Shown in pieces: positions 15,861 to 23,657 of a stretch of 64,000 bases of DNA. The stretch lies in assembly GCA_949283695.1 (NCBI GenBank), contig CASDTX010000038.1, positions 17,171-81,170 of the forward strand, read 5' to 3'. This DNA is from an uncultured Eubacteriales bacterium (lineage in GTDB: Bacteria > Bacillota > Clostridia > Lachnospirales > Lachnospiraceae). The notes beneath the pieces were generated by a model. It was not told the origin of the DNA, did no database searches, and saw only the letters and a list, made by a program, of their open reading frames with translations. The translations under genes and the position numbers were made by a program. The number at the start of each line of letters is the position of its first letter. Position 1 is the first letter of the stretch.

Positions 15861-16910
15861 ATGGAGAAAATGAAATTGGGGATCGTCGGATTCGGTTTCA
15901 TGGGACACTGTGACGCGGACATGATGGCCACATTTGAGGATATCGACCTGGCGGCAGTGGCGGACACGAATCCAGAACAGCTGAAAGACGCGCCGGAAGG
16001 CGTAGAGACGTATGCGGACATTGACGAGATGCTGGCCAATGCGGATATCAATGTGGTGATGGTATCGACGCCCAATCCGAGTCATCCGGAGATGGTGAAG
16101 AAGGCTGCGGCGGCAAAGAAACATGTGATCTGCGAGAAGCCGGCAGCTATGAGTGTGGCTGAGTTTGACGAGATGACGGAGGCCTGCAGGGAAAATGGCG
16201 TGATCTTCACCGTGCATCAGCAGAGAAGGTGGGACACGGACTACCGGATCATGAAAGAGGTCTACGACAAAGAACTGGTGGGAGATATGTACATCATCAA
16301 ATCCCAGCTCTACGGGTTCAACGGAAACATGCATGACTGGCATGTGTACCCGGAGATGGGCGGGGGAATGCTCTACGACTGGGGCGTGCACCTGATCGAC
16401 CAGATGCTGGATCTGGTGAAGTCGGATATCGTATCCCTTTACGCAGATGTGCAGAATGTGATCAATGAGAAGGTAGACGACTACTTCAAGATCATCATGA
16501 AATTCGCAAACGGAGTGACCGCAGAGATCGAGCTGGGCACCTATTATCTGACGCCGAAGCGCGCATGGTTCATCGGCGGAAATAAAGGATCTGCGATCAT
16601 CGACGGTTTCGCAGGAGAAGGAAAGATCGTGCGCACGGCGCATCTTCTGGAAAATGTTCCCGGGAAGATCACCATGACAGCGGCGGGGCCGACCAGAAGT
16701 TTCGGACCGGCGGCTCCGGGACTGCTCCTGGAAGAGCCCCTTCCGGAAGTAAATGTCTCCCACAGAATGTATTTTGAGCATTTCTTAAAAGCGCTGCGGG
16801 GCGAGGAAGAGATCATCATCAAACCGGAGCAGGTAAGACGTGTGCTGTGCGTGATGGACGCAGTGAGAGAATCTGCGCGCACCGGAAAAGCCATCGAATT
16901 CGAGAAATAG
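15861..16910 (+). CDS. Second Gfo/Idh/MocA dehydrogenase
   Basis: The protein has 349 residues. The Rossmann motif is KLGIVGFGFMGHCDADMM, Lys93 lies in CEKPAAMS, and Asp173 and His177 lie in LYDWGVHLIDQM. It is clearly divergent from the 370-residue enzyme upstream, so the two probably act on different forms of the sugar, for example one oxidising the glycoside and the other reducing the released 3-oxo sugar. Known C-glucoside gene clusters also carry two such enzymes. The ATG follows GAAAGGAAG, 24 nt after the alpha subunit gene. Confidence 0.87.
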   Translation: MEKMKLGIVGFGFMGHCDADMMATFEDIDLAAVADTNPEQLKDAPEGVETYADIDEMLANADINVVMVSTPNPSHPEMVKKAAAAKKHVICEKPAAMSVAEFDEMTEACRENGVIFTVHQQRRWDTDYRIMKEVYDKELVGDMYIIKSQLYGFNGNMHDWHVYPEMGGGMLYDWGVHLIDQMLDLVKSDIVSLYADVQNVINEKVDDYFKIIMKFANGVTAEIELGTYYLTPKRAWFIGGNKGSAIIDGFAGEGKIVRTAHLLENVPGKITMTAAGPTRSFGPAAPGLLLEEPLPEVNVSHRMYFEHFLKALRGEEEIIIKPEQVRRVLCVMDAVRESARTGKAIEFEK

Positions 16911-16999
16911 AGAAAAGCTGGTATTGGAGAAAGCGGAAACAAAGGAAAAGAACCATAGATCAAGGAAGTACATAAAGAACGAAAAGTGAGGGAAAAACA

Positions 17000-18451
17000 A
17001 TGGCAGATTATGAAACGCAGATCGTTGTCATAGCGGCAGGACCGTCAGGATTGTCCGCGGCAGTTCAGGCGGCAGAAGACGGAGCGGAAGTCATCGTCCT
17101 GGAGAAAGCGGCAGCAGTCGGCGGCGCGGCGAACATGGGAATGGGTCCGCTTGGGATCGGAACAAAATATCAGAAACAGAACATGATCGATATCAGTGTT
17201 GAGAAAGCGTTCAACATGTTCATGGAGTACACCCACTACAATGTGGACGCCAGACTGGTGAAACGTTACTTCGAGCAGTCCGCGGAGACCATCGAGTGGC
17301 TCGAGGATCTGGGAGTCGAATTCGAGGGTGCGTTCCGCTACTTCCCGAAATCCGAGGCAACCTGGCATATCGTGAAGACAGATACGGGGATCGGACCGAG
17401 GGCGGCGTCATTTATGAACAAAGCACTGTACGCAAGGGCGCAGGAACTGGGCGTACAGATTCTCCTGGAAACACCGGCGAAGAAGATCCTTATGGAAGAC
17501 GGCAAAGTGGCAGGCGTTCTTGCCACAGATAAGGACGGAAAAGAGATCCAGATCTCCTGTAAGGCAGCCATCATCTGTACCGGAGGAGCAGGGTGCAACA
17601 AGCAGTTCATCCTGGATGAGACGGGCTATAAGCACGGGGAGGATATGTTCAACTTCGCGATCCCGGGCATTATGGGCGACGGCCTGAGAATGGCATGGGA
17701 GGCAGGCGCTGACAAGCTTCCGGTCCGGATCGAGCAGGCGGCAGCCATCGAAGGGACAGAGGACCTTCCGGGCAGCGTGGGGAACGTGATGAGCCAGCCA
17801 AACCTTCTGGTCAACTATCAGGGAAAGCGTGTGATGAACGAGGATCATATGCAGAATGCCACCTATCTCTCCAACGTGGTATCTCACCAGAAAGGCAGGG
17901 TATGCTTCAGCATCATTGATTCTTCCATCGCGAAATACTACATGAGAAACGGAGTGGATAATGTAAGTCTTGTGCGTCCGGATCCGGATGTGTCGGACTT
18001 CATAGACGGTGTGAAGATGGCACAGGAAAACGGGAACGAAGGACTGTTCATTGCGGACAGCATTGAGGAACTGGCAGAGATGACAGGCATCGATGTGGAC
18101 AATCTGGTGGATACCGTGGATGAATACAATGACTTCTGTGACAGCACGGATGAGGAATTCTTCAAGCCGAAGAAATACTTAAGACCGCTGGTAAAAGCAC
18201 CGTACTATGCGGCACGCATCCGTCCGGGCGGATACGGGACAGTAGGAGGCATCCGCATCAATGAAAACTGCGAGGCATGTGATAAGGAATTCGAACCTGT
18301 TCCGGGGCTGTACGCTGCCGGCGCGGACGCATGCAATATCTATGACGACAGCTATATGTTCCTGCTTCCCGGAAACTCTATGGGCTTTGCGGTGAACACC
18401 GGGCGGATCGCCGGGATGAGCGCAGCGGAGTACGTAGAAGACGAAGACTGA
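17000..18451 (+). CDS. Fumarate-reductase/ketosteroid-dehydrogenase-like flavoprotein
   Basis: The protein has 483 residues and no signal peptide. Residues 8-40 form the FAD Rossmann fold, IVVIAAGPSGLSAAVQAAED, with Ala12 where the first Gly of GxGxxG is usual. The C-terminus carries GGYGTVGGIRINENCEA and PGLYAAGADACNIYDDSYM, then LPGNSMGFAVNTGRIAG, the family's second FAD-binding block. Relatives reduce or introduce C=C bonds next to a carbonyl; tetrahydrodaidzein reductase of equol producers belongs to this flavoprotein class. Within this locus reduction of an unsaturated aglycone is a reasonable guess. The gene ends inside a small tandem repeat. Confidence 0.85.
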   Translation: MADYETQIVVIAAGPSGLSAAVQAAEDGAEVIVLEKAAAVGGAANMGMGPLGIGTKYQKQNMIDISVEKAFNMFMEYTHYNVDARLVKRYFEQSAETIEWLEDLGVEFEGAFRYFPKSEATWHIVKTDTGIGPRAASFMNKALYARAQELGVQILLETPAKKILMEDGKVAGVLATDKDGKEIQISCKAAIICTGGAGCNKQFILDETGYKHGEDMFNFAIPGIMGDGLRMAWEAGADKLPVRIEQAAAIEGTEDLPGSVGNVMSQPNLLVNYQGKRVMNEDHMQNATYLSNVVSHQKGRVCFSIIDSSIAKYYMRNGVDNVSLVRPDPDVSDFIDGVKMAQENGNEGLFIADSIEELAEMTGIDVDNLVDTVDEYNDFCDSTDEEFFKPKKYLRPLVKAPYYAARIRPGGYGTVGGIRINENCEACDKEFEPVPGLYAAGADACNIYDDSYMFLLPGNSMGFAVNTGRIAGMSAAEYVEDED

Positions 18452-18493
18452 TATACGGCGAGGACTGATATACGACGAGAAATGATATGCGAG
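18446..18493. repeat. Imperfect 17-bp tandem repeat spanning a stop codon
   Basis: GACTGATATACGGCGAG is followed directly by GACTGATATACGACGAG and then a shorter, mutated third copy. The first copy contains the stop codon of the flavoprotein gene. It looks like recent slippage. Confidence 0.8.
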
Positions 18494-18520
18494 AAGACCG
18501 GCTGAGAGCCGGCAGAGAAA

Positions 18521-18554
18521 ATCAGGGCGGATTTGGCATTGGATCCGCCCTGAT
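18521..18554. other. Strong hairpin within the operon
   Basis: A perfect 12-bp stem (ATCAGGGCGGAT with its complement, 10-nt loop) lies 21 nt before the MFS start. There is no T run on the plus strand, so it is more likely an mRNA stability or processing element than a terminator. Confidence 0.65.
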
Positions 18555-18575
18555 TCCAAAAAGGGGTGACAAATT

Positions 18576-19760
18576 ATGACAGAACAGAGACAGACGGAGA
18601 GATCCGTACGCATCCGCATCGCGGTGAGTGTGTTCCTCTCCGCGTTTGCCTTCGGCCTCAATATTACCGGCATTTCTCCGGTGCTTGGAGTGCTGAATGA
18701 AACATACAGTGAATATGGTACCAGCATGGTACAGCTTCTGCAGACGCTTCCCTATCTTCTTCTGATCGGGGGATCTCTGATCATCGGATGGCTGACGACA
18801 AAATTGAGCAAAAAGAATATCACCCTTCTGGGCCTTCTGATCGTGGGCTGCTGCGGAGTCCTTCCGTTCTTTGCAGACAGCTTCGGGGCACTCTTTCTGG
18901 CCCGGCTGCTGATCGGGTTTGGCTTCGGCATCATGAGCCCCATGAATACGGCCATCATCGCGGAGTTTTTCCCGCCTGAGGAACGGGCTTCCTATATGGG
19001 CCTTCATGTAGTGGGGATGGGCATCGGAACAATGGCGGGAAACCTGTTGGGCGGAATGCTCGCGGGAATCGGATACCGGTGGTTCTATCTGGTGTATCTG
19101 ATCGCTTTCGCGGCCATGATCGGCGTCAAAGGGGTACTGATTGAAACACCGCCTGTGAAACCGGCAGCATCCGGCAGCAGAAAACTGAACAAGATGGTGT
19201 TCGTGGTCTCATTTGCATCCTTTGCCCACACGCTTTTTATCAATGCATACAACACGAATATCGGGATCTATATCATGCAGAATATCACAGACGATCCGTC
19301 CCTCACCGGCGTAGTGACTGCGGTGAATGCGGCGTTCGCGCTGCTGGTGGGCATGTTTTTCGCGAAGATTTCAGGGTTTTTCAAGACCTATACGCTGACG
19401 TTTTCCATCTTTGCCGCAGCCGCCGGATATGCGGTGATCCTGTTCGTGCCGGGGATGGCCGGAGTCTATATGGCCAGCGCGCTGTGCGGAGTCTCGCTGA
19501 GCTGCTTTATGGCGATTGCATCTTACCTGATCTCCATCTCGGTTGAGCAGGATGCAGTGGCGCAGGCCAGCGGCGTATTCTCTATCATCGGCGGGATCGG
19601 CGGCCTGATCGCTCCCATTGTATTAGGAGGCGCGGCCGGCGCGCTCGGAGGAAATACAGCGGTCAACCAGTTCCGGGTGTCATTAACAGGAATGGTGATC
19701 CTCGGCGCGGCGGCGCTGATCGCTGCATTCAGTAAGATCAAGGAAGAACAAAGAGCATGA
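18576..19760 (+). CDS. MFS transporter A of the locus
   Basis: A 394-residue carrier with about 12 hydrophobic helices: FALNITGISPVLG-like first helix (FGLNITGISPVLGVLNE), IIGWLTTKLSKK as the loop 2-3 motif, and LLIGFGFGIMSPMNTAI in helix 4. It is a clear paralogue of the carrier at 27981: compare ISPVLG...LVQ/MVQLL, the KLSKKNITLLG and KVSKKKMLIFSG loops, and TAIIAEFFPPEER with TAVVAEFFEGNER. Two related carriers in one locus suggest two related substrates, such as a glycoside and its aglycone, or uptake and export. Confidence 0.9.
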   Translation: MTEQRQTERSVRIRIAVSVFLSAFAFGLNITGISPVLGVLNETYSEYGTSMVQLLQTLPYLLLIGGSLIIGWLTTKLSKKNITLLGLLIVGCCGVLPFFADSFGALFLARLLIGFGFGIMSPMNTAIIAEFFPPEERASYMGLHVVGMGIGTMAGNLLGGMLAGIGYRWFYLVYLIAFAAMIGVKGVLIETPPVKPAASGSRKLNKMVFVVSFASFAHTLFINAYNTNIGIYIMQNITDDPSLTGVVTAVNAAFALLVGMFFAKISGFFKTYTLTFSIFAAAAGYAVILFVPGMAGVYMASALCGVSLSCFMAIASYLISISVEQDAVAQASGVFSIIGGIGGLIAPIVLGGAAGALGGNTAVNQFRVSLTGMVILGAAALIAAFSKIKEEQRA

Positions 19761-19777
19761 TAAAGGAGGTTATTGTT

Positions 19778-21892
19778 ATGGCGAAGATTACAATTGACGG
19801 AGTCTGTCTGGAGGTTCCGGAGAACAAGAATGTGCTGGAATGCGCTCTGGACGCCGGGATCTACATTCCCCACCTCTGCCACCACAAGGATTTAAGCCCG
19901 CTGGGTTCCTGCCGCATGTGCGTGGTAGAAGTGGAAGGCCAGGAAGGGGTGACCACATCCTGCACACTCAAAGCAAAGGACGGCATGGTGATCCGTACCA
20001 AGACGCCGGAGCTGGATCGTCTGAGAATGCTGGCCCTGGAGCTTCTGCTCACCGGCCATCCGGAGGACTGCTCCACTTGTCCGAAATACGGGAACTGCGA
20101 ACTGCAGACCCTGATCCAGTACATCGGACCGAAGACAGGACGGCTGAAAATGCGGACAAAAGGATTCCGTCCCCAGGAGAACAATCCGCTGCTGCTGCAT
20201 GATATGAACCGCTGTGTTCTCTGCGGCAGATGCGTGCGCGCCTGCAATGAGCTGCGGGGCGTCAAGGTACTTCAGTATCAGAAGAAGGATCTGGAGACTT
20301 ATGTAGGAACTTTACATAACAAACTGCTCAAAGATGCGGACTGCCGTTTTTGCGGAGCGTGTGCGGAAGTCTGCCCCACAGGGACCATACGCGATAAGAT
20401 CATCCATACAGAAGTGAAGAGAGAGGACGCAGCCGTGCCCTGCCGCCACGCCTGTCCGGCCCATACCGATGTTCCCCGCTATATCCGTCATATCAAAAAC
20501 GGGGAATACGACGAGGCGGCAGCTGTGATCAGGGAGAAAGTGCCCTTCCCCAAGGCTCTGGGCTACATCTGTACTCACGTCTGCGAACTGGAATGTAAGC
20601 GCAGGGAGGTCAGCGAGGCCATGTCCATCCGCAATATCAAGCGCTATGCCGCGGATCACGATACAGGATCCTGCTGGAGAGAAAAAGGAAAGCAGCTGGC
20701 AGACACCGGCAGGAAAGTCTGCGTGGTCGGTGGAGGCCCGGCAGGCCTGACAGCCGCTTACTACCTGCGCAAGCAGGGCCATGATGTAACTCTGAAAGAA
20801 GCACTCCCCACTGTCGGCGGAATGATGGCATACGGGATCCCGGCTTACCGTCTCCCGCGGGAGATCATCGCCGAGGAAGCTGCGGTGATTGAGGAACAGG
20901 GCGTGAAGATCGAAGTCAACACCAGGGTGGAGAAGCCGGCGGAACTGCTCCAGGAGTACGATGCAGTGCTGATGACCATCGGCGGCCATAAGGGCGTCCG
21001 GCTCCCCATGGAGGGATGTGATCTGGAAGGCGTGATCTTAAATGCGGATTTCCTGCGCAGCGCGAGCATGGGCAAGGAGACCGGCATCGGAAAGCGGATC
21101 ATCGTCCTCGGAGGCGGCAATGTTGCCTTTGACTGTGCCCGCACGGCCAGGAGACTGGGGGCAGAGGAGATCCATCTGGCGTGTCTGGAGGCCAGAGATG
21201 TGATGACCGCGGATGAGGAAGAGATCATCCAGGCGCAGGAGGAAGGCATCTTTGTCCACCCGGCTCAGACCTTTGAGCGGATCACAGGGGACGATCATGT
21301 CACCGGCGTGGATTTCATGAATGTCAGATCCTTCTCCTTTGATGAGAACCGCAGGGCGGTCATTGAGAAAGAGGAAGGCTCCGAACACCATATTGATGCG
21401 GACACGGTGATCTTCGCCGTAGGCCAGAGACCGGACATCACAGAGGAAGCAGGACTGGAACTGGGAAGAGGAAACAGCATCGCAGTCAGAGACATGGAGA
21501 AGGACAAGAGGACATCCGTGGAAGGGATCTTCGCGGCCGGCGACGCGATCTACGGGACGAAATCCGTGATTATGGCCATCGAATCCGGACGTGAGGCGGC
21601 AAGTCAGATCGACAGGTACTTAGGCGGCGACGGGGATCTCTCGGAAGTCCTGGCTCCGGTACAGAAACCGGATCCGTATATCGGGCAGTGTCCGGGATTC
21701 GGATACCAGGAGAGAAAAGAGCCGAAAATCGATGCGCCGGAAGACAGATGCGCAGGCTTTGATCTGTTCGACCACGGGATCTGCGACGCCGATATCTGTG
21801 CGGAAGCAGGAAGATGTCTTCAGTGCGATCTGCGGCTGCAGATCTCCAGACCGCGCCTGTGGGGCGATTTTACAGAGAGCAGGGAGGCGTAG
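19778..21892 (+). CDS. NuoG/GltD-like iron-sulfur flavoprotein
   Basis: The protein has 704 residues and many domains. Residues 1-80 form a [2Fe-2S] ferredoxin (HLCHHKDLSPLGSCRMCVVE). Next come the His/Cys domain of NuoG (DCSTCPKYGNCELQ), two [4Fe-4S] sites (CVLCGRCVRAC and CRFCGACAEVCP), and a GltD-type Cys domain (CRHACPAHTDVPRYI to HVCELECKR). FAD (VCVVGGGPAGLTAAYYLRKQ) and NAD(P) (IIVLGGGNVAFDCARTARRL) folds follow. It should pass electrons between NAD(P)H and iron-sulfur centres. The ATG at 19778 is fixed by AAAGGAGG. It pairs with the NuoF-like gene 4 nt downstream and probably feeds the locus flavoproteins; the direction of flow is inferred. Confidence 0.88.
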   Translation: MAKITIDGVCLEVPENKNVLECALDAGIYIPHLCHHKDLSPLGSCRMCVVEVEGQEGVTTSCTLKAKDGMVIRTKTPELDRLRMLALELLLTGHPEDCSTCPKYGNCELQTLIQYIGPKTGRLKMRTKGFRPQENNPLLLHDMNRCVLCGRCVRACNELRGVKVLQYQKKDLETYVGTLHNKLLKDADCRFCGACAEVCPTGTIRDKIIHTEVKREDAAVPCRHACPAHTDVPRYIRHIKNGEYDEAAAVIREKVPFPKALGYICTHVCELECKRREVSEAMSIRNIKRYAADHDTGSCWREKGKQLADTGRKVCVVGGGPAGLTAAYYLRKQGHDVTLKEALPTVGGMMAYGIPAYRLPREIIAEEAAVIEEQGVKIEVNTRVEKPAELLQEYDAVLMTIGGHKGVRLPMEGCDLEGVILNADFLRSASMGKETGIGKRIIVLGGGNVAFDCARTARRLGAEEIHLACLEARDVMTADEEEIIQAQEEGIFVHPAQTFERITGDDHVTGVDFMNVRSFSFDENRRAVIEKEEGSEHHIDADTVIFAVGQRPDITEEAGLELGRGNSIAVRDMEKDKRTSVEGIFAAGDAIYGTKSVIMAIESGREAASQIDRYLGGDGDLSEVLAPVQKPDPYIGQCPGFGYQERKEPKIDAPEDRCAGFDLFDHGICDADICAEAGRCLQCDLRLQISRPRLWGDFTESREA

Positions 21893-21896
21893 AAGG

Positions 21897-23114
21897 ATGA
21901 ATGCTTTAGAGAATGCAAAGAAAATGAGCAGGGAAGAAGTACTGGATCAGATCCGGAACAGCGGCCTGCAGGAATACGGCCTCTGCGCCGGACCGCTGGC
22001 GGACCGTATCGAAGCGGCGAAAGAGGAATGCCTGGAAGAAGGCAAAGAGCCGGGGGCGGCAGCAGCGCTGAACAATGCAGACACGGAGAAAGTGCTGCTC
22101 AGCCTGCTGAAAACAGAACCGGAGAAAGTCCTGGAAGGGATCGCTGCCGCAGCGTATGTTATGGGCGCTGAGAAGAAGTATCTCTATGTTCCCGAAGACG
22201 CAGCCGCGCAGAGAGAAGGTCTGATGGAAGAACTGAAGGATAAGGCAGAGGCTTACGGCGTGGAGATCATAGAGGGGCTTGTAAATGTGCGGGAGCGCAA
22301 AGGATGTCTCCTTATGCATATGGTGACTGCAGCTGAACTTGCCAATCTGCTTGCGGGAGAAGCGGAAGAAGGCGTGTATGTATCGGTCAACGGCGGAGCG
22401 CTCAGGAAAGTGCCGGCAGAGCAGAAGATCTCAGAACTGGAAGGGATCGGGGATACGGCCGGGGCAAAAGGATTCCTCATCGGTTACGAGTACCACGGAC
22501 CGGAGGCGGCGGATCTGACAGTGGGGGAAGCCAATGCAGAGAACGGCGTCATCCGCACGGTCACAGACAAGGACTGCATCGTCAGTCAGACCGAGAACGT
22601 GCTGATGAGATCCAGGAAGCAGAGCTGCGGGAAATGCGTATTCTGCCGGGAAGGGCTTATCCAGCTTCAGTATATGAACAAAGAGATCACAGAAGGAAGA
22701 GGAAAGGCGGAGTATCCGGAACTGATCAAGGAGATCGGCGAGGCGATGACGTTCTCCGCTCCGTGCAGCATGGGGCTTAATTCCTCCCGGATCGCGCTGT
22801 CTGCGCTGGAGAAGTTTGAGAGTGAGTATACTGCTCACATCCGGAAAAAGAAATGTCCGGCAGGGGTATGTTTCTCCCAGGAGACGATCTATATCGATCC
22901 GAAGAAATGCAGCGGATGCGGGGAGTGTATGGACGTATGTCCGAAAGATTGTATTGAAGGAAAGGCGAAGTACATCCATATGATCGATGGATTTGACTGC
23001 GATCAGTGCGGCAAATGCATCGAAGTATGCGAGGAGGAAGCGATCATAAAGACATCCGGCAAGGTGCCCAAGCTTCCGAACCGGCTGACGAAGGTGGGAA
23101 GGTTCCGGCGCTAG
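21897..23114 (+). CDS. NuoF-like iron-sulfur subunit lacking the usual NADH motif
   Basis: The protein has 405 residues. The C-terminal half carries the NuoF [4Fe-4S] helix bundle (SCGKCVFCREGLIQLQYM, and the fourth Cys in APCSMGLNS), then a 2[4Fe-4S] ferredoxin (CSGCGECMDVCPKDC and CDQCGKCIEVCEEEA). The N-terminal region aligns loosely with NuoF length, but the family's glycine-rich FMN/NADH signatures are not visible, so flavin and nucleotide are probably bound only by the partner encoded just upstream. The start at 21897 has GAAGG close before it. I read the pair as a soluble electron-transfer complex, not part of a respiratory complex I. Confidence 0.85.
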   Translation: MNALENAKKMSREEVLDQIRNSGLQEYGLCAGPLADRIEAAKEECLEEGKEPGAAAALNNADTEKVLLSLLKTEPEKVLEGIAAAAYVMGAEKKYLYVPEDAAAQREGLMEELKDKAEAYGVEIIEGLVNVRERKGCLLMHMVTAAELANLLAGEAEEGVYVSVNGGALRKVPAEQKISELEGIGDTAGAKGFLIGYEYHGPEAADLTVGEANAENGVIRTVTDKDCIVSQTENVLMRSRKQSCGKCVFCREGLIQLQYMNKEITEGRGKAEYPELIKEIGEAMTFSAPCSMGLNSSRIALSALEKFESEYTAHIRKKKCPAGVCFSQETIYIDPKKCSGCGECMDVCPKDCIEGKAKYIHMIDGFDCDQCGKCIEVCEEEAIIKTSGKVPKLPNRLTKVGRFRR

Positions 23115-23128
23115 CGTAAACTCTGGGA

Positions 23129-23506
23129 TCATTCTGACAGAGCGATGGCATAAGCGCCGGCCAGGTCTGTGTCGTAGGTAAGGGAGATCAGGATACGATG
23201 GATCCCCTTCTCCGCGGCCAGACGCGCGGCATTGCCGTGGAGAGTGACAGTGGGCTGCCCGTTTTCATTTTCCAGAATTTCGATCTCGTTGAGCCGGACC
23301 GCGTTGCCGTTTACATTCAGGGCTTTAAAGACCGCTTCCTTTCCGGAAAAGCGGGTGGCATAGCTGTTGAGCGGAACAGGGCGGGATTCGATCAGCCGGA
23401 TCTCGGCGGGCGTATAGGTCTTGCGGACAAAGGGACCGTCCGGGTCCGATACGCCCTCCGCGATCTGAGAGAGATATAAAATATCAGTTCCGATCCCATA
23501 GATCAT
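23129..23506 (-). CDS. acpS: Holo-[acyl-carrier-protein] synthase
   Basis: The protein has 125 residues. MIYGIGTDILYLSQI carries the first Mg-binding Asp, and RFSGKEAVFKAL the second acidic motif of the AcpS family; SLTYDTDLAGAYAIA is the usual C-terminus. It transfers phosphopantetheine from CoA to a carrier-protein Ser. It is on the opposite strand, tail to tail with the NuoF-like gene (14-nt gap), with its own promoter at 23586-23614. An acyl carrier protein gene lies 2 kb away at 25435, so this may be a dedicated activator of that carrier, not the housekeeping AcpS. Only a genome search for a second acpS would tell. Confidence 0.92.
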   Translation of the reverse strand: MIYGIGTDILYLSQIAEGVSDPDGPFVRKTYTPAEIRLIESRPVPLNSYATRFSGKEAVFKALNVNGNAVRLNEIEILENENGQPTVTLHGNAARLAAEKGIHRILISLTYDTDLAGAYAIALSE

Positions 23507-23585
23507 AGCAGTTCCTTTCCTCTCCGGCATCCCTGACTGACAGGGCAGAGCCGGAGATATACAAAAGATGTATTTCATAGATATT

Positions 23586-23614
23586 ACTATACCAAAAATG
23601 CAGTCTTCGGACAA
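23586..23614 (-). promoter_or_regulatory. Promoter of acpS
   Basis: Read on the minus strand, TTGTCC, a 17-bp spacer and TATAGT lie about 80 nt upstream of the acpS start. Confidence 0.7.
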
Positions 23615-23657
23615 TGCGCGTACCATTTTAAAATAAAAACACAGGAGGAAAACGAAC

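Noticed and set aside
15726-16781. 351-codon antisense frame over the second MocA dehydrogenase
   Set aside because: It shadows a well-supported gene, has no ribosome site and has shadow-type composition.
19778-23114. Part of a respiratory complex I operon
   Set aside because: No membrane subunits or other nuo genes are nearby, and the GltD half is foreign to complex I.
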